From positions 42,537 to 106,536 of the forward strand of contig DATGLD010000034.1 of assembly GCA_035294305.1 (NCBI GenBank): DNA of 64,000 bases. Reading direction: 5' to 3'. Source of the DNA: DASRBN01 sp035294305. Its GTDB lineage: Bacteria; Chloroflexota; Ktedonobacteria; Ktedonobacterales; Ktedonobacteraceae. Both the position numbers and the translations under genes were made by a program. How positions within the stretch are numbered: the stretch's first letter is position 1; every line of letters starts with the position of its first letter. Positions 32,258-40,538 of this stretch are shown in pieces. Under the pieces are notes generated by a model that saw nothing but the letters and a program-made list of their open reading frames with translations, was not told the DNA's origin and made no database searches.

Positions 32258-34149
32258 TAGAACTGCCTATGCAACAAATGATCACTGACGATCTGGAAGC
32301 TCTGCTGGTTGCTTTGCCACCGGAGATCCACGACGCGGTCAATCGGCTCGACAACCGAAGCGAACTGCTAGAGATCGTAATGGACCTGGGGCGTTTGCCC
32401 GAGGGACGGTTCCCAGAAGGGGAGGTGATCCTAAGTACTCAGCCAGTGACCTACGCCGACCTCGAATACGTGGTCGAGCGGATTGGTGAATTTGGTGACG
32501 ACAACCGCGCCGGTATCGAGCGCACGCTGCACCGTATCAGCGCATTACGTAATCGAAAAGGAAAAATAGTCGGCCTGACCTGCCGTATAGGTCGCGCGGT
32601 ACTCGGCAGTATCGCCCTCATTCGTGATATTGTCGAGCAGGGTCAATCGATCTTGATACTTGGTCGCCCTGGTGTGGGCAAAACCACCCTGCTGCGCGAA
32701 ATTGCCCGCGTCCTCGCGGACGAAGCCAACAAACGTGTGGTGGTTGTCGATACATCCAATGAAATTGCCGGTGATGGGGATATTCCGCATCCTGGCATCG
32801 GGCGAGCGCGCCGCATGCAGGTAGCTCGCACGGCGGAACAGCATGCTGTGATGATCGAGGCTGTGGAAAACCATATGCCGCAGGTCATTGTTATAGACGA
32901 AATTGGTACCGAGCTGGAGGCCGCAGCCGCCCGCACTATCGCGGAACGGGGCGTGCAGCTGGTGGCAACCGCGCACGGTAACTCGCTGGGCAATCTGCTC
33001 GTGAACCCGACCCTTTCCGACCTGGTCGGCGGCATCCAAACTGTCACCCTGGGCGACGAAGAGGCGCGGCGGCGTCACACTCAGAAGAGTATTCTCGAGC
33101 GTAAAGCGCCTCCAACTTTCGACGTGGTCGTCGAACAGCAGAGCTGGCAGGAACTGATCGTCCATCGTGATGTCGCGGATACTGTGGACAGCATGCTGCG
33201 CGGTCAGACGATTGTAGCTGAGGAGCGCACGCGAGACGAGGAGACGGGGCGTGTGAGTGCTCGCCGCATTACTTTGGGCGGCATGGATGTGCCGACCTGG
33301 GGTATCGAGGGCTTCGGCGGCGGCATAGCGCGCCAGCCGGGCTCCGGCAGCACTCTTGATCGCTCCGGCCCTTACAGTGGCGCGTGGGGCAGCAATGGAG
33401 GGGGAAACACGGTGCGCCGCATGCCGCAGCAAGCAGCGCGCGAAACCAGTGGCAGCAATCGCAATCAACAACTACAGGTAAGGGCGCTGGCGCCTACCGG
33501 TACTGCCCCTGGAGAGGTGCAGCGACAGAATGGTGGCGGCTTTGTCGCGGTTGAACGGGAGCGACCGCAGTTGCTCTCTGAGGGCATCTACGCGCCTGAA
33601 GAGGTGGAAGAGCGCCTGCCGATCATGAAGACGCTGCGCATCTACCCGTTTGGGGTCAGTCGTGACCGCCTGGCGGAGTCCGCGCGCCAGTTGCACGTAC
33701 CCATCATCGTGACCAACAACCAGGCTGACGCCGATGCGATCATCACGCTGAAAAACTACTATCGCCGCCAGCCGGAACGCCTGCAGGAAGCGGAAGAGGA
33801 TCGCAAAATGATCATCATCCTGAAGAACAATACCGTTGCCCAGATGCAGCACGCCCTGGCACGCATCTTCGACCTGCCCGTCGATACCTCAGCAGCGGAA
33901 GACGGGGATGAAGCGGACGACGACAAGGGTGCTCAAATCTCGGATGATCAAACCATGCGGGCGCTCTTAGAGACAGAAGACGCCATCCACCAGGTTCTCA
34001 ACAAGGGCCTGACGACAGCTGAACTCGCTCCCGCCAATGCCTATATCCGCAGATTGCAGCACCAGATGGCGACTCGCTACAACCTGATCTCGCGCAGCCG
34101 CGGAAAAGAACCCAACCGCCGGGTGAAGATTTTCCGCTCGCGGGAATAA
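32254..34149 (+). CDS. AAA ATPase with R3H domain (Ycf45/SpoIIIAA-like)
   Basis: Single-stranded nucleic-acid-binding ATPase. The P-loop GRPGVGKTT spans G137-T145 and the Walker B-like VIVIDEIGTELEA lies near residue 215. A long G/Q/R-rich low-complexity stretch (about 350-430) separates the ATPase from a C-terminal R3H domain (TAELAPANAYIRRLQHQMATRYNL). Similar architecture occurs in cyanobacterial and plastid Ycf45. Role unknown. GTG start overlaps the GNAT stop; ATG at 32269 is an alternative with AGGTGA upstream. Confidence 0.85.
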   Translation: MIELPMQQMITDDLEALLVALPPEIHDAVNRLDNRSELLEIVMDLGRLPEGRFPEGEVILSTQPVTYADLEYVVERIGEFGDDNRAGIERTLHRISALRNRKGKIVGLTCRIGRAVLGSIALIRDIVEQGQSILILGRPGVGKTTLLREIARVLADEANKRVVVVDTSNEIAGDGDIPHPGIGRARRMQVARTAEQHAVMIEAVENHMPQVIVIDEIGTELEAAAARTIAERGVQLVATAHGNSLGNLLVNPTLSDLVGGIQTVTLGDEEARRRHTQKSILERKAPPTFDVVVEQQSWQELIVHRDVADTVDSMLRGQTIVAEERTRDEETGRVSARRITLGGMDVPTWGIEGFGGGIARQPGSGSTLDRSGPYSGAWGSNGGGNTVRRMPQQAARETSGSNRNQQLQVRALAPTGTAPGEVQRQNGGGFVAVERERPQLLSEGIYAPEEVEERLPIMKTLRIYPFGVSRDRLAESARQLHVPIIVTNNQADADAIITLKNYYRRQPERLQEAEEDRKMIIILKNNTVAQMQHALARIFDLPVDTSAAEDGDEADDDKGAQISDDQTMRALLETEDAIHQVLNKGLTTAELAPANAYIRRLQHQMATRYNLISRSRGKEPNRRVKIFRSRE

Positions 34150-34159
34150 TCAATTCCGG

Positions 34160-34223
34160 CATCAGAAGAGAGAAGGCCATGCCCCGCCTGTTCAGGCGGG
34201 GCATGGCCTTCTCTCTTCTGATG
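34160..34223. terminator. Perfect 29-bp-stem hairpin between converging units
   Basis: Left arm 34160-34188 begins CATCAGAAGAGAGAAGGCC; right arm 34195-34223 is its exact complement; loop TGTTCA. It lies 11 bp after the AAA/R3H gene stop and marks the exact point where Uma2 similarity on the minus strand stops. It could terminate transcription from either side, or be an inserted repeat; no T-run follows. Confidence 0.75.
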
Positions 34224-34415
34224 AATAGCGCTGGGAGACGCAATCTCTACCACCAGGTCGGGCGCGCCGATAATCCTCTTCGGCCCCACTTTATGTAGAT
34301 GCGCATTGAGTAAGACGACGACACCAGGCTCAAACACATCCTTTGGTGCCCATTCCACATCCACCCGGCCAGGGAAAACACGACTGCGTCCAGTAAGTTC
34401 AACATGCATGAACAA
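34224..34415 (-). pseudogene. Uma2-family endonuclease relic (middle fragment)
   Basis: Contains DVFEPGVVVLLNAH and GAPDLVVEIASPS, the conserved core strand pair around the catalytic D/E-x of Uma2 proteins, in frame and then cut directly at the 29-bp hairpin. The N-terminal domain with the YxxLP motif and the C-terminal K/W-V-D-P part are absent. It lies four bases after a thymidylate-kinase-like gene and is read on the same strand. Confidence 0.65.
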
Positions 34416-34418
34416 GGC

Positions 34419-35114
34419 TCAGCCCTGGGGTAACAGGGGCAGCACGCGCTGTTTCAATTGCTCGGCAATCAGTTCGATGGGCAGGCTGGCGTCGATGACC
34501 TGAAAACCGTAGGATTCTGACATACTATTGAATTGCTCAAGCAGCCGCGTCTGATAGTTAACGAAGCTCTCGAACAGGTCGGCGCCCAGTCGCATATCCA
34601 TGCCGGACTCCCAGTAATCAAAGCCGCCGCGCTGCAATACACGCGGTATGAGATCCTCGATGCCTATTTTGAGATAAAAGATGGCGTCGGGTTTCAGCGC
34701 CAGCCCGTAAATGGAGCGAATCCATTGGGGGTCGGCCCCCCGCACAACTGCGCGAGCTATCAGCGAATAAATGTAGCGGTCTGTCAGGACGATAAAACCG
34801 GCGCGGAGTGCCGGTAGAATCTGGCTCTCGAAGCGGTCTACAAAGTCGGTGGCATAGAATAGATTGAGCGTGATAGGGCCTAGCGTATGACCCTCTTTGG
34901 CCTGTTTGAGACCGGGTCCGGCGAGCACCGAGCGCGTCATTTCGGTATCGACGACCGCGTACCCGCTGCTCTCGAGCCAGGGGCGCAGCAGTTGTAATTG
35001 TGTTGTGCGGCCTACCCCGTCGGTCCCTTCAATAACGATCAAGCGACCGGGTAAGACCTCTTCACGTTCCTTCAGGTGAATGGCATCAATACCATAAAAT
35101 GCAAGTTTCGTCAT
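34419..35114 (-). CDS. dTMP-kinase-like protein with altered P-loop
   Basis: Second of two tandem paralogues of thymidylate kinase. The P-loop reads IEGTDGVGRTTQ: the invariant lysine that binds the ATP phosphates is arginine (codon CGC at the GRTT site). The DR motif DRYIYSL and the lid-like RVLQRGGFDYWESGMDM are kept. It may have altered activity, or act as a regulatory partner of its intact neighbour. Start at 35114 (GAGAGGA upstream) gives 231 residues; a longer frame reaches 35165 and overlaps the neighbour's stop (ATGA). Confidence 0.75.
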   Translation of the reverse strand: MTKLAFYGIDAIHLKEREEVLPGRLIVIEGTDGVGRTTQLQLLRPWLESSGYAVVDTEMTRSVLAGPGLKQAKEGHTLGPITLNLFYATDFVDRFESQILPALRAGFIVLTDRYIYSLIARAVVRGADPQWIRSIYGLALKPDAIFYLKIGIEDLIPRVLQRGGFDYWESGMDMRLGADLFESFVNYQTRLLEQFNSMSESYGFQVIDASLPIELIAEQLKQRVLPLLPQG

Positions 35115-35161
35115 AGCTATCCTCTCTGCCACGATAGGATCGATGCGGGCTCTTAAGCAGT

Positions 35162-35911
35162 TCATCTCCCTACAATCTCCGAATGGGAGGGCCGCATCTC
35201 GCGCGCCAGGCCCGCCCAGGCCGATTCTTTGGCGGATGAACGTATGCGACGCACACCTTGCAGATAGGGACGAATCAACTTGCGCATACGTCGCTGCTGC
35301 TCAGGAATAGGCAACGTAGCATCCATAACTGTCAGGCCAAATTCATCAATCATCGCTTCGTATTCGCTCACAATACGTTCCTGGAATAGTTTGAAGCTCT
35401 CTTGTGGATCATTGCTCAACCCCAGATCCATGCCCGCCTCGTAGTATTTGAGCTCTGTACGCCCGGTCAAGATGCGATTCAGTGAAACTTCCAACGGCAC
35501 CCGGTAGTAAAATGCCATAGTGGGTTTGACAGCAAAGCGGTACAATTCGCGCACCCAGCGGCGGTCGACATTACGGGCCACGTCGCGAGCGAAGGCGGTG
35601 TAGATGTAGCGATCGGCGAGCACAATCGCTCCGGCCTTGAGGGGGGGAATGATATCGTGTTCCGTACGGTCCGCGAAATCCGTGGCGTGAATGAGGCTGA
35701 AAGTGGTAGGCGTGAGGAGTTGTTTTTTCTTTCCCTTGCTGGTCGTCTTTTTTACGAGGGGCGATGAATTCCATTCGCTGAAGAAAACAGCGTATCCTTC
35801 GCTAATCAGCCATTGCCTGAGCAGGGCAATCTGGGTGCTTTTTCCTGAACCATCGACTCCTTCAACAACGAAGAGCCGCCCGGGGTAGACATGTGTGCCA
35901 TAGGTTTCCAT
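35162..35911 (-). CDS. Thymidylate kinase-like protein
   Basis: Probably phosphorylates dTMP or a related nucleotide. Intact P-loop VEGVDGSGKSTQ, the DRYIYTAFARD motif and a lid region RILTGRTELKYYEAGMDLGLS. At 249 residues it is about 40 longer than typical Tmk, with an insert TTSKGKKKQLL near residue 55 and a basic C-terminal tail. First gene of a two-gene unit with the K-to-R paralogue. The region upstream shows no clear promoter. Confidence 0.82.
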   Translation of the reverse strand: METYGTHVYPGRLFVVEGVDGSGKSTQIALLRQWLISEGYAVFFSEWNSSPLVKKTTSKGKKKQLLTPTTFSLIHATDFADRTEHDIIPPLKAGAIVLADRYIYTAFARDVARNVDRRWVRELYRFAVKPTMAFYYRVPLEVSLNRILTGRTELKYYEAGMDLGLSNDPQESFKLFQERIVSEYEAMIDEFGLTVMDATLPIPEQQRRMRKLIRPYLQGVRRIRSSAKESAWAGLAREMRPSHSEIVGR

Positions 35912-36021
35912 ATCAGAGCCTTCTTCTACGTGATAAATAAATCTATGATATTCCCGGCGAGGATAGGCATCCGGGGCTATCCACAGGATACCTCATCCTG
36001 GATAGATAGTGCATAATACTC

Positions 36022-36113
36022 CTCCACTTGACCTTTACGGATTGGAGTGGCAGCCTTTCCTCGTTGACAGCGACGCGAATGCTCATGATCGCTCGCCCGT
36101 CTGGGATTGAAAA
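36022..36113 (+). repeat. Family 5 repeat, copy A
   Basis: Roughly 92-bp element starting CTCCACTTGACC and ending CTGGGATTGAAAA. Homologous copies are at 59494-59586 and 63025-63117. The 3' end resembles a CRISPR-repeat tail (GGGATTGAAA), but the copy is solitary. Confidence 0.8.
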
Positions 36114-36198
36114 TCGATTATCGTGAACTTGTTGCCCCTTGTCAAGGGCAATCGAGCCTGATGATTACTCCTACCTGATGCGTCCCCACCTTCATCCA

Positions 36199-36260
36199 GG
36201 CCAGCCGCAAGGGCTGGCCCTATTATACGCGGCTGGCGTAACTTCGTCTAGAGTAGAGCC
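36199..36260. repeat. GGCCAGCC/GGCTGGCC hairpins
   Basis: GGCCAGCC-gcaag-GGCTGGCC at 36199-36219 followed by a second pairing of GGCTGGC with GCCAGCC across about 20 bases. Resembles a small palindromic repeat. Confidence 0.6.
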
Positions 36261-36533
36261 AGCCACCTCTGCCGCCATCGTTCGAGATATCGATAATCAC
36301 CGGCAATCGAGCGTACATGAGGAACCGGGCGGTGCTTCAGGATCAAGACAACGCAGGAGATGGCCCTTATTCAGGTTACAATTAGTATAGAACACTAGAA
36401 GAATGATAGCCATAAATCCTGATTTTGAAGATCAGTATGCCATAATGAAATCAGTTGCTGTACAATAGAACATGAGAAGAAGATTAAGCCAGCATTTAGC
36501 ACGCGAAAGGAACGGTGAGCCATTAGTCTGATA

Positions 36534-37160
36534 TTGCATGTGAACATACCGACCCCTACCGGTTATCTGGAAGGAATTCTCAAACCAGAAGAAGACGGAA
36601 TTGTACCTCGTTACGCGGCACTTGTGTGTCATCCCCATCCACTCGGTGGCGGCACGATGCATAATAAAGTTGTCTTCAAAGTCGCGCAGGCGGTCCAGGC
36701 GCTGGGAATGCCGGCCTTGCGTTTCAACTTTCGCGGCGTCGGCCACAGCACCGGCACCTATGACGAAGGGCGAGGCGAGATGGACGACGTGCGCTATGCA
36801 CTGGAATTTCTGAGCCGGCGCTACCCGGGCCTGCCCGTCTTGCTGGCAGGTTTTTCATTCGGCGCATATGTCGGCCTGCGGGTGGCGGCCGCCGATGATC
36901 GCGTGCAGGCCATGATCGGCCTGGGTGTGCCAGCCCGTATGTTCGATGGAGATTACCTGCAAAACTCCCATAAACCTAAACTCATTATTCAGGGGACAAA
37001 CGATGAACTGGCTCCCTACGACCTGGCTGTGCAATGGTTTGAACACCTGCCCGCCCCCAAAAGCATGATCGCCGTAGAAGGCGCAGATCACTTCTTCCAG
37101 GGACACCTCGACGAAGTGCAGGCTATTCTCACAAGCTTCGTCCACACCTTCGTCCTGTGA
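36534..37160 (+). CDS. Alpha/beta hydrolase of the COG2945 type
   Basis: A 208-residue cytoplasmic hydrolase. HPHPLGGGTMHNKVV is the diagnostic N-terminal stretch; FNFRGVGHSTG precedes the nucleophile elbow GFSFGAYVG with its serine; GTNDELAPYD and GADHFFQGH give the Asp and His. All three catalytic residues are present. Substrate unknown, probably a small ester. No ATG is in frame; TTG at 36534 or GTG at 36540 must start it, with only a weak ribosome-binding site. Confidence 0.85.
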   Translation: MHVNIPTPTGYLEGILKPEEDGIVPRYAALVCHPHPLGGGTMHNKVVFKVAQAVQALGMPALRFNFRGVGHSTGTYDEGRGEMDDVRYALEFLSRRYPGLPVLLAGFSFGAYVGLRVAAADDRVQAMIGLGVPARMFDGDYLQNSHKPKLIIQGTNDELAPYDLAVQWFEHLPAPKSMIAVEGADHFFQGHLDEVQAILTSFVHTFVL

Positions 37161-37283
37161 CAATTTACCCGTACCGGCTCTCCAGAGCATCATAATGAGG
37201 TAAAGAGTGGCTCTCGCTGACTTGTTGTGTGATGATCAATAAATTAAAAAGCAGCGAGCAGCTGCACGAGAGAGGATATGATT

Positions 37284-37931
37284 ATGCCCCCTACAATGCC
37301 TGCATTCCCAAATATCGAACCGGCTACAGCCGCTACGAGCGCGCCACGGTGGCGCTGGTATCATGGAATTATCTTTTACATCATAGTCCAGGCCATCACT
37401 TTCAGCCTGTCGGGCCTCGTAAGAGCCTTAAGAGGTTCTTTCGGCAAGAACTTACGAGAAGATTTTTTCGGCGACCCATCTTACTTCAACGGCTTGAATC
37501 AGTCCATTTTCGCCCCTCCTTCCTGGGTGTTTGCCCCTGCCTGGACCATCAACAATATCTCGATCATCTGGGGAAACTTGCATGTCCTCAACCAGCCAGA
37601 GAAGACCTCTGGCCGCGATACTTTTCTCACCCTCCAAGCCGCTTCCTGGCTGAATTATGTTGTTTTCAACGCCGCTTACTTCAGCCTGCGCTCACCGATC
37701 AATGCGTTCATCCTCACGCTCACTATGTTCTTAATGACCGTTGCAAGCGGCTTCGTCGCTATTTTCCGCTTAAAAGATAGCCGCGCCGCCCTATCGCTGG
37801 CGACGCTTTTCACCTGGCTCATCATCGCGCTGACGGCTGCCACGTTCCAGGCGCTATGGAATCATGACGATTTCTACCATAGGGGGCCGTTCGCAGCTCC
37901 GAAAGCGGCTTTGCTTAAAAAGAAGAGATAG
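37284..37931 (+). CDS. TspO/MBR-family membrane protein
   Basis: Five hydrophobic helices and the family core FAPPSWVFAPAWTINNI, which corresponds to the conserved PP-W-VFxPxWT motif of TspO, followed by ALWNHD near the end of helix 5. TspO proteins bind tetrapyrroles and other hydrophobic ligands. This version has a longer N-terminal tail and a loop of about 25 residues between helices 1 and 2. Start at 37284 has GAGAGG eight bases upstream; ATG at 37278 is an alternative. Confidence 0.8.
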   Translation: MPPTMPAFPNIEPATAATSAPRWRWYHGIIFYIIVQAITFSLSGLVRALRGSFGKNLREDFFGDPSYFNGLNQSIFAPPSWVFAPAWTINNISIIWGNLHVLNQPEKTSGRDTFLTLQAASWLNYVVFNAAYFSLRSPINAFILTLTMFLMTVASGFVAIFRLKDSRAALSLATLFTWLIIALTAATFQALWNHDDFYHRGPFAAPKAALLKKKR

Positions 37932-38295
37932 AACAAAGACGAATTTCTCCAATAGTCCTATTTTTCCCTCAAAAACATCCCACATTTCACAAGAAACATG
38001 GTACAATTCTTATGGAAGAAGTGTTCTCGCTTTCCATAGAATTTATCTCTGGCATATTTGTCGGAAACATAAGTTGTGATAGGGAACGATGTCGTTAGGA
38101 ACTCCACTCGTTAAATGATCAAACACGCGAAGCTTGCTTTATTTCATGCTGCTCTTCTGAGTCTTTTTTTCGCTAGAGAGCGAAGGGTCGTAAGTTTCGC
38201 CAGGGGGTATTTCGTGCTTAACGCACATCTTTCTCTCTATCAAACTAGCCGGCATGCCAGTAATTAATAAATAAAGAGAGGTTAGAGTCTTCCCT
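37932..38295. other. Gene-free leader region of the PAS kinase gene
   Basis: About 360 bp, AT-richer than its surroundings, without a convincing ORF, RNA gene or named repeat. The end carries AGAGAGG shortly before the kinase start. Confidence 0.5.
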
Positions 38296-39561
38296 ATGTT
38301 CGAAGCCATGGCACAACAGCAAGTCATTTCTCTTCACATGGAGAATCCCGAGGCCTTTTCTCCCGAAAGGGCTGATAGTGGCAAAAACTATCGTTTCATC
38401 CACCCAGGTGTCCGCCAGGGTGATCTTTCAGGGCCTCAAAAAGAGGCCGCCTTCCATGCTCATCATCAACATCTTGACAAGACTCTCGAAGCCCTGGGGT
38501 TGGGTGTATGGTGTTGCGACCTGCCGTTCAAGACACTGGGATGGAGCAATATGTGCAAAAGGCACTTCGGCTTGCCCCCTGACGCGGAAGTTACTATTGA
38601 TATTTTCTATGAACTTTTGCATCCTGATGACCGCCAAGCTGCCCAGCAGGCCATAGAGCGTTCTATCGCGGAAAATGGCAGCTTCGATATAGACTGCCGT
38701 ACCAGCGGAATAGATGGCCACTTGCGCTGGATACATACCCACGGGCGCTGCTATGATGATAATAGCAGGTCAAAGCATTTTGACGGCATTATTTTTGATA
38801 TCACGGAACAAAAACAGGTAGAACAGGCGCTGCGCGAACAGATCGAACGTCTGAAAGTGTTTGATACGCGCAAGGACGAGTTCTTCAGTATGGCCAGCCA
38901 TGAACTCAAATCGCCTATTACGAGTCTGAAGGGATACACGCAAATGCTACAGAATCGCTTCAGAAAAATCGGCGATGGGCAGGCGCTCTATTACCTCACC
39001 ATTATAGATGGGCAGCTCAATAAGCTCATTGACCTGGTGAATGATATGCTCGACATTTCGAGGATACAGACGGGTAAACTCAACTTCCGCGATGCTCTAT
39101 TCGACCTCGGCGTGGTCGTACGAGAAACGGTCGAACACCTGCAAGCTACCACACTCACACATCACCTGGTTGTTGAAGGCCTGGAAAGTGTGCAGGTATA
39201 TGGAGATAAGGATCGGATCGGGCAAGTACTCATCAATTTGCTGAATAACGCCATCAAATATTCTCCCTATGCCAACCAGGTGATTGTGCGTCTCTCTACC
39301 GATCAGGAATATGCGGAAGTGAGCGTCCAGGACTTCGGCCTCGGCATCGATGAGGAACACCTGGAAAAGGTATTTGAACGATTCTACCAGGTGCATAGCC
39401 TGGCGAATAAAGAGTCACCGGGACTGGGAATAGGCCTCTATATTTCCGACCAGATCATTAAACGACATGGGGGAGCGATGCGGGTCGAAAGCAAATTGGG
39501 AGTGGGTTCCACATTCAGCTTTACTTTGCCTCTTTCTCGGAAAGATATTCCTTCTTCTTGA
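38296..39561 (+). CDS. PAS-domain sensor histidine kinase
   Basis: Cytoplasmic kinase of 421 residues. A PAS/PAC domain covers about residues 55-175 (TLEALGLGVWCCDLP to DGIIFDITEQKQ). The dimerisation domain has the H-box FSMASHELKSPI. The ATPase has the N-box LINLLNNAIKYSP, G1 DFGLGI, F-box ERFYQ and G2 GLGIGLYI. No transmembrane segment and no receiver domain. No response regulator is adjacent, so it is an orphan kinase. Its ligand or redox signal is unknown; CC near residue 73 in the PAS domain is notable. Confidence 0.93.
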   Translation: MFEAMAQQQVISLHMENPEAFSPERADSGKNYRFIHPGVRQGDLSGPQKEAAFHAHHQHLDKTLEALGLGVWCCDLPFKTLGWSNMCKRHFGLPPDAEVTIDIFYELLHPDDRQAAQQAIERSIAENGSFDIDCRTSGIDGHLRWIHTHGRCYDDNSRSKHFDGIIFDITEQKQVEQALREQIERLKVFDTRKDEFFSMASHELKSPITSLKGYTQMLQNRFRKIGDGQALYYLTIIDGQLNKLIDLVNDMLDISRIQTGKLNFRDALFDLGVVVRETVEHLQATTLTHHLVVEGLESVQVYGDKDRIGQVLINLLNNAIKYSPYANQVIVRLSTDQEYAEVSVQDFGLGIDEEHLEKVFERFYQVHSLANKESPGLGIGLYISDQIIKRHGGAMRVESKLGVGSTFSFTLPLSRKDIPSS

Positions 39562-39563
39562 CC

Positions 39564-39650
39564 TGGACGCGGGCGCGCGACCATCTGGCGCTATAAAGCG
39601 GGCGGCTACAAGGGCCGCCCCTACTTGACGGTATGAGGCGAATCTCATAG
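39564..39650. repeat. Degenerate family 1-like element
   Basis: Contains GGGCGGCTACAAGGGCCGCCCCTAC, here 39601-39625, a variant of the family core with its own hairpin (GGGCGGC/GCCGCCC), then a terminal GCGAATCTCAT similar to the inverted ends of other copies. Confidence 0.5.
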
Positions 39651-39748
39651 AATGAAGCAACCGCATCCACGTCACGTGAGAAGAAAACGTGTAGCCCAAA
39701 TAGAGGATAGAAGAAGGAAATCGCATTCTAGAGGAGGGCTATCATCCG

Positions 39749-40396
39749 ATGTCATCATCGCAGACCGGGGACGAATGGTTGAGCCTGCGCCAGGCAGCCG
39801 AGATGCTGGGTATGCACCCGGCAACGGTACGGCTATGGGCTGATCGCAACGAGCTTCCGTCGCGCCGTACTAATGGTGGACATCGCCGTTTTCGCCGTTC
39901 CGATATCGAAGCGCGCCGGCAGCACGAGGTTGAGCGCAAAGCTAACCCTGCCGCGCAGTTGCTGGTGCAGAGCATTCTTGGCCGGGTGCGCTTCGCCTTC
40001 ACCGGTGGGACGCTCAATACCCTCCCGTGGTACTCGCATTTCGACGATGCGGCGCGCGAGGGGTATCGAGTTCTGGGAAGGCGTGTCCTCGACCTGTTGT
40101 TACACGCGCTCACGGATACTACCTCGAGTGACGAATTGCGTTCCAACGCCGTGCAGCTTGGCATCGAGTATGGCTCTATTACGCGTAATTCTCACGTGCC
40201 GGTTGCCGATGCTGTGCGTGCTTTCCTCTATTTCCGCAGCCTCGTTGATGAAAGCGTTTTACAATTTGCTGAAATTCAGGGTACCCGCGAACACCAGGAT
40301 ATTCCCTGGGTCGAAAGCCTGTACCAGATTCAGGCGCTGACCAATGAAATTCTGCCGGCTTTAATCGAGGCGGCGCTGGTACCGATTAACACTTAA
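39749..40396 (+). CDS. MerR/excisionase-type HTH regulator with a helical C-terminal domain
   Basis: N-terminal HTH (LSLRQAAEMLGMHPATVRLWADRNELPSRRTNGGHRRFRRSDIE), typical of the BldC/excisionase-like MerR group. The C-terminal 140 residues are helical without an obvious ligand pocket, resembling RsbR N-terminal-like globin folds seen in Chloroflexota regulators. GAGGAGGG lies nine bases upstream of the ATG. Likely a transcription factor; target unknown, though the pbp genes follow in the same direction. Confidence 0.82.
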   Translation: MSSSQTGDEWLSLRQAAEMLGMHPATVRLWADRNELPSRRTNGGHRRFRRSDIEARRQHEVERKANPAAQLLVQSILGRVRFAFTGGTLNTLPWYSHFDDAAREGYRVLGRRVLDLLLHALTDTTSSDELRSNAVQLGIEYGSITRNSHVPVADAVRAFLYFRSLVDESVLQFAEIQGTREHQDIPWVESLYQIQALTNEILPALIEAALVPINT

Positions 40397-40484
40397 TAAG
40401 ATCAGGCGCAACAAATTCCTCTCGCACCAGCGTCTAATTTATCAGAAGCAGAGAAAGGACCCTGTCTCATAGCCCTTCTGACTA

Positions 40485-40514
40485 TTGTAAAACCCAGGCA
40501 TTCTATGTTATGTT
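40485..40514 (+). promoter_or_regulatory. Candidate promoter of the first PBP gene
   Basis: TTGTAA (40485-40490), 18-bp spacer, TATGTT (40509-40514), ending 24 bp before the ATG. Moderate match only. Confidence 0.35.
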
Positions 40515-40538
40515 AAAAAGAAACACGAGGATACAGGC

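Larger units (their letters stand above)
35912..36533. other. Large gene-free region with repeats
   Basis: About 620 bp between divergent genes. It holds a copy of the 92-bp family 5 repeat (36022-36113) and a GGCCAGCC/GGCTGGCC hairpin region (36199-36260). Open frames here are short and lack similarity or ribosome-binding sites. Confidence 0.6.

Noticed and set aside
36139..36390. 83-residue ORF in the gene-free region
   Set aside because: It is composed of palindromic repeat sequence, without similarity or ribosome-binding site.
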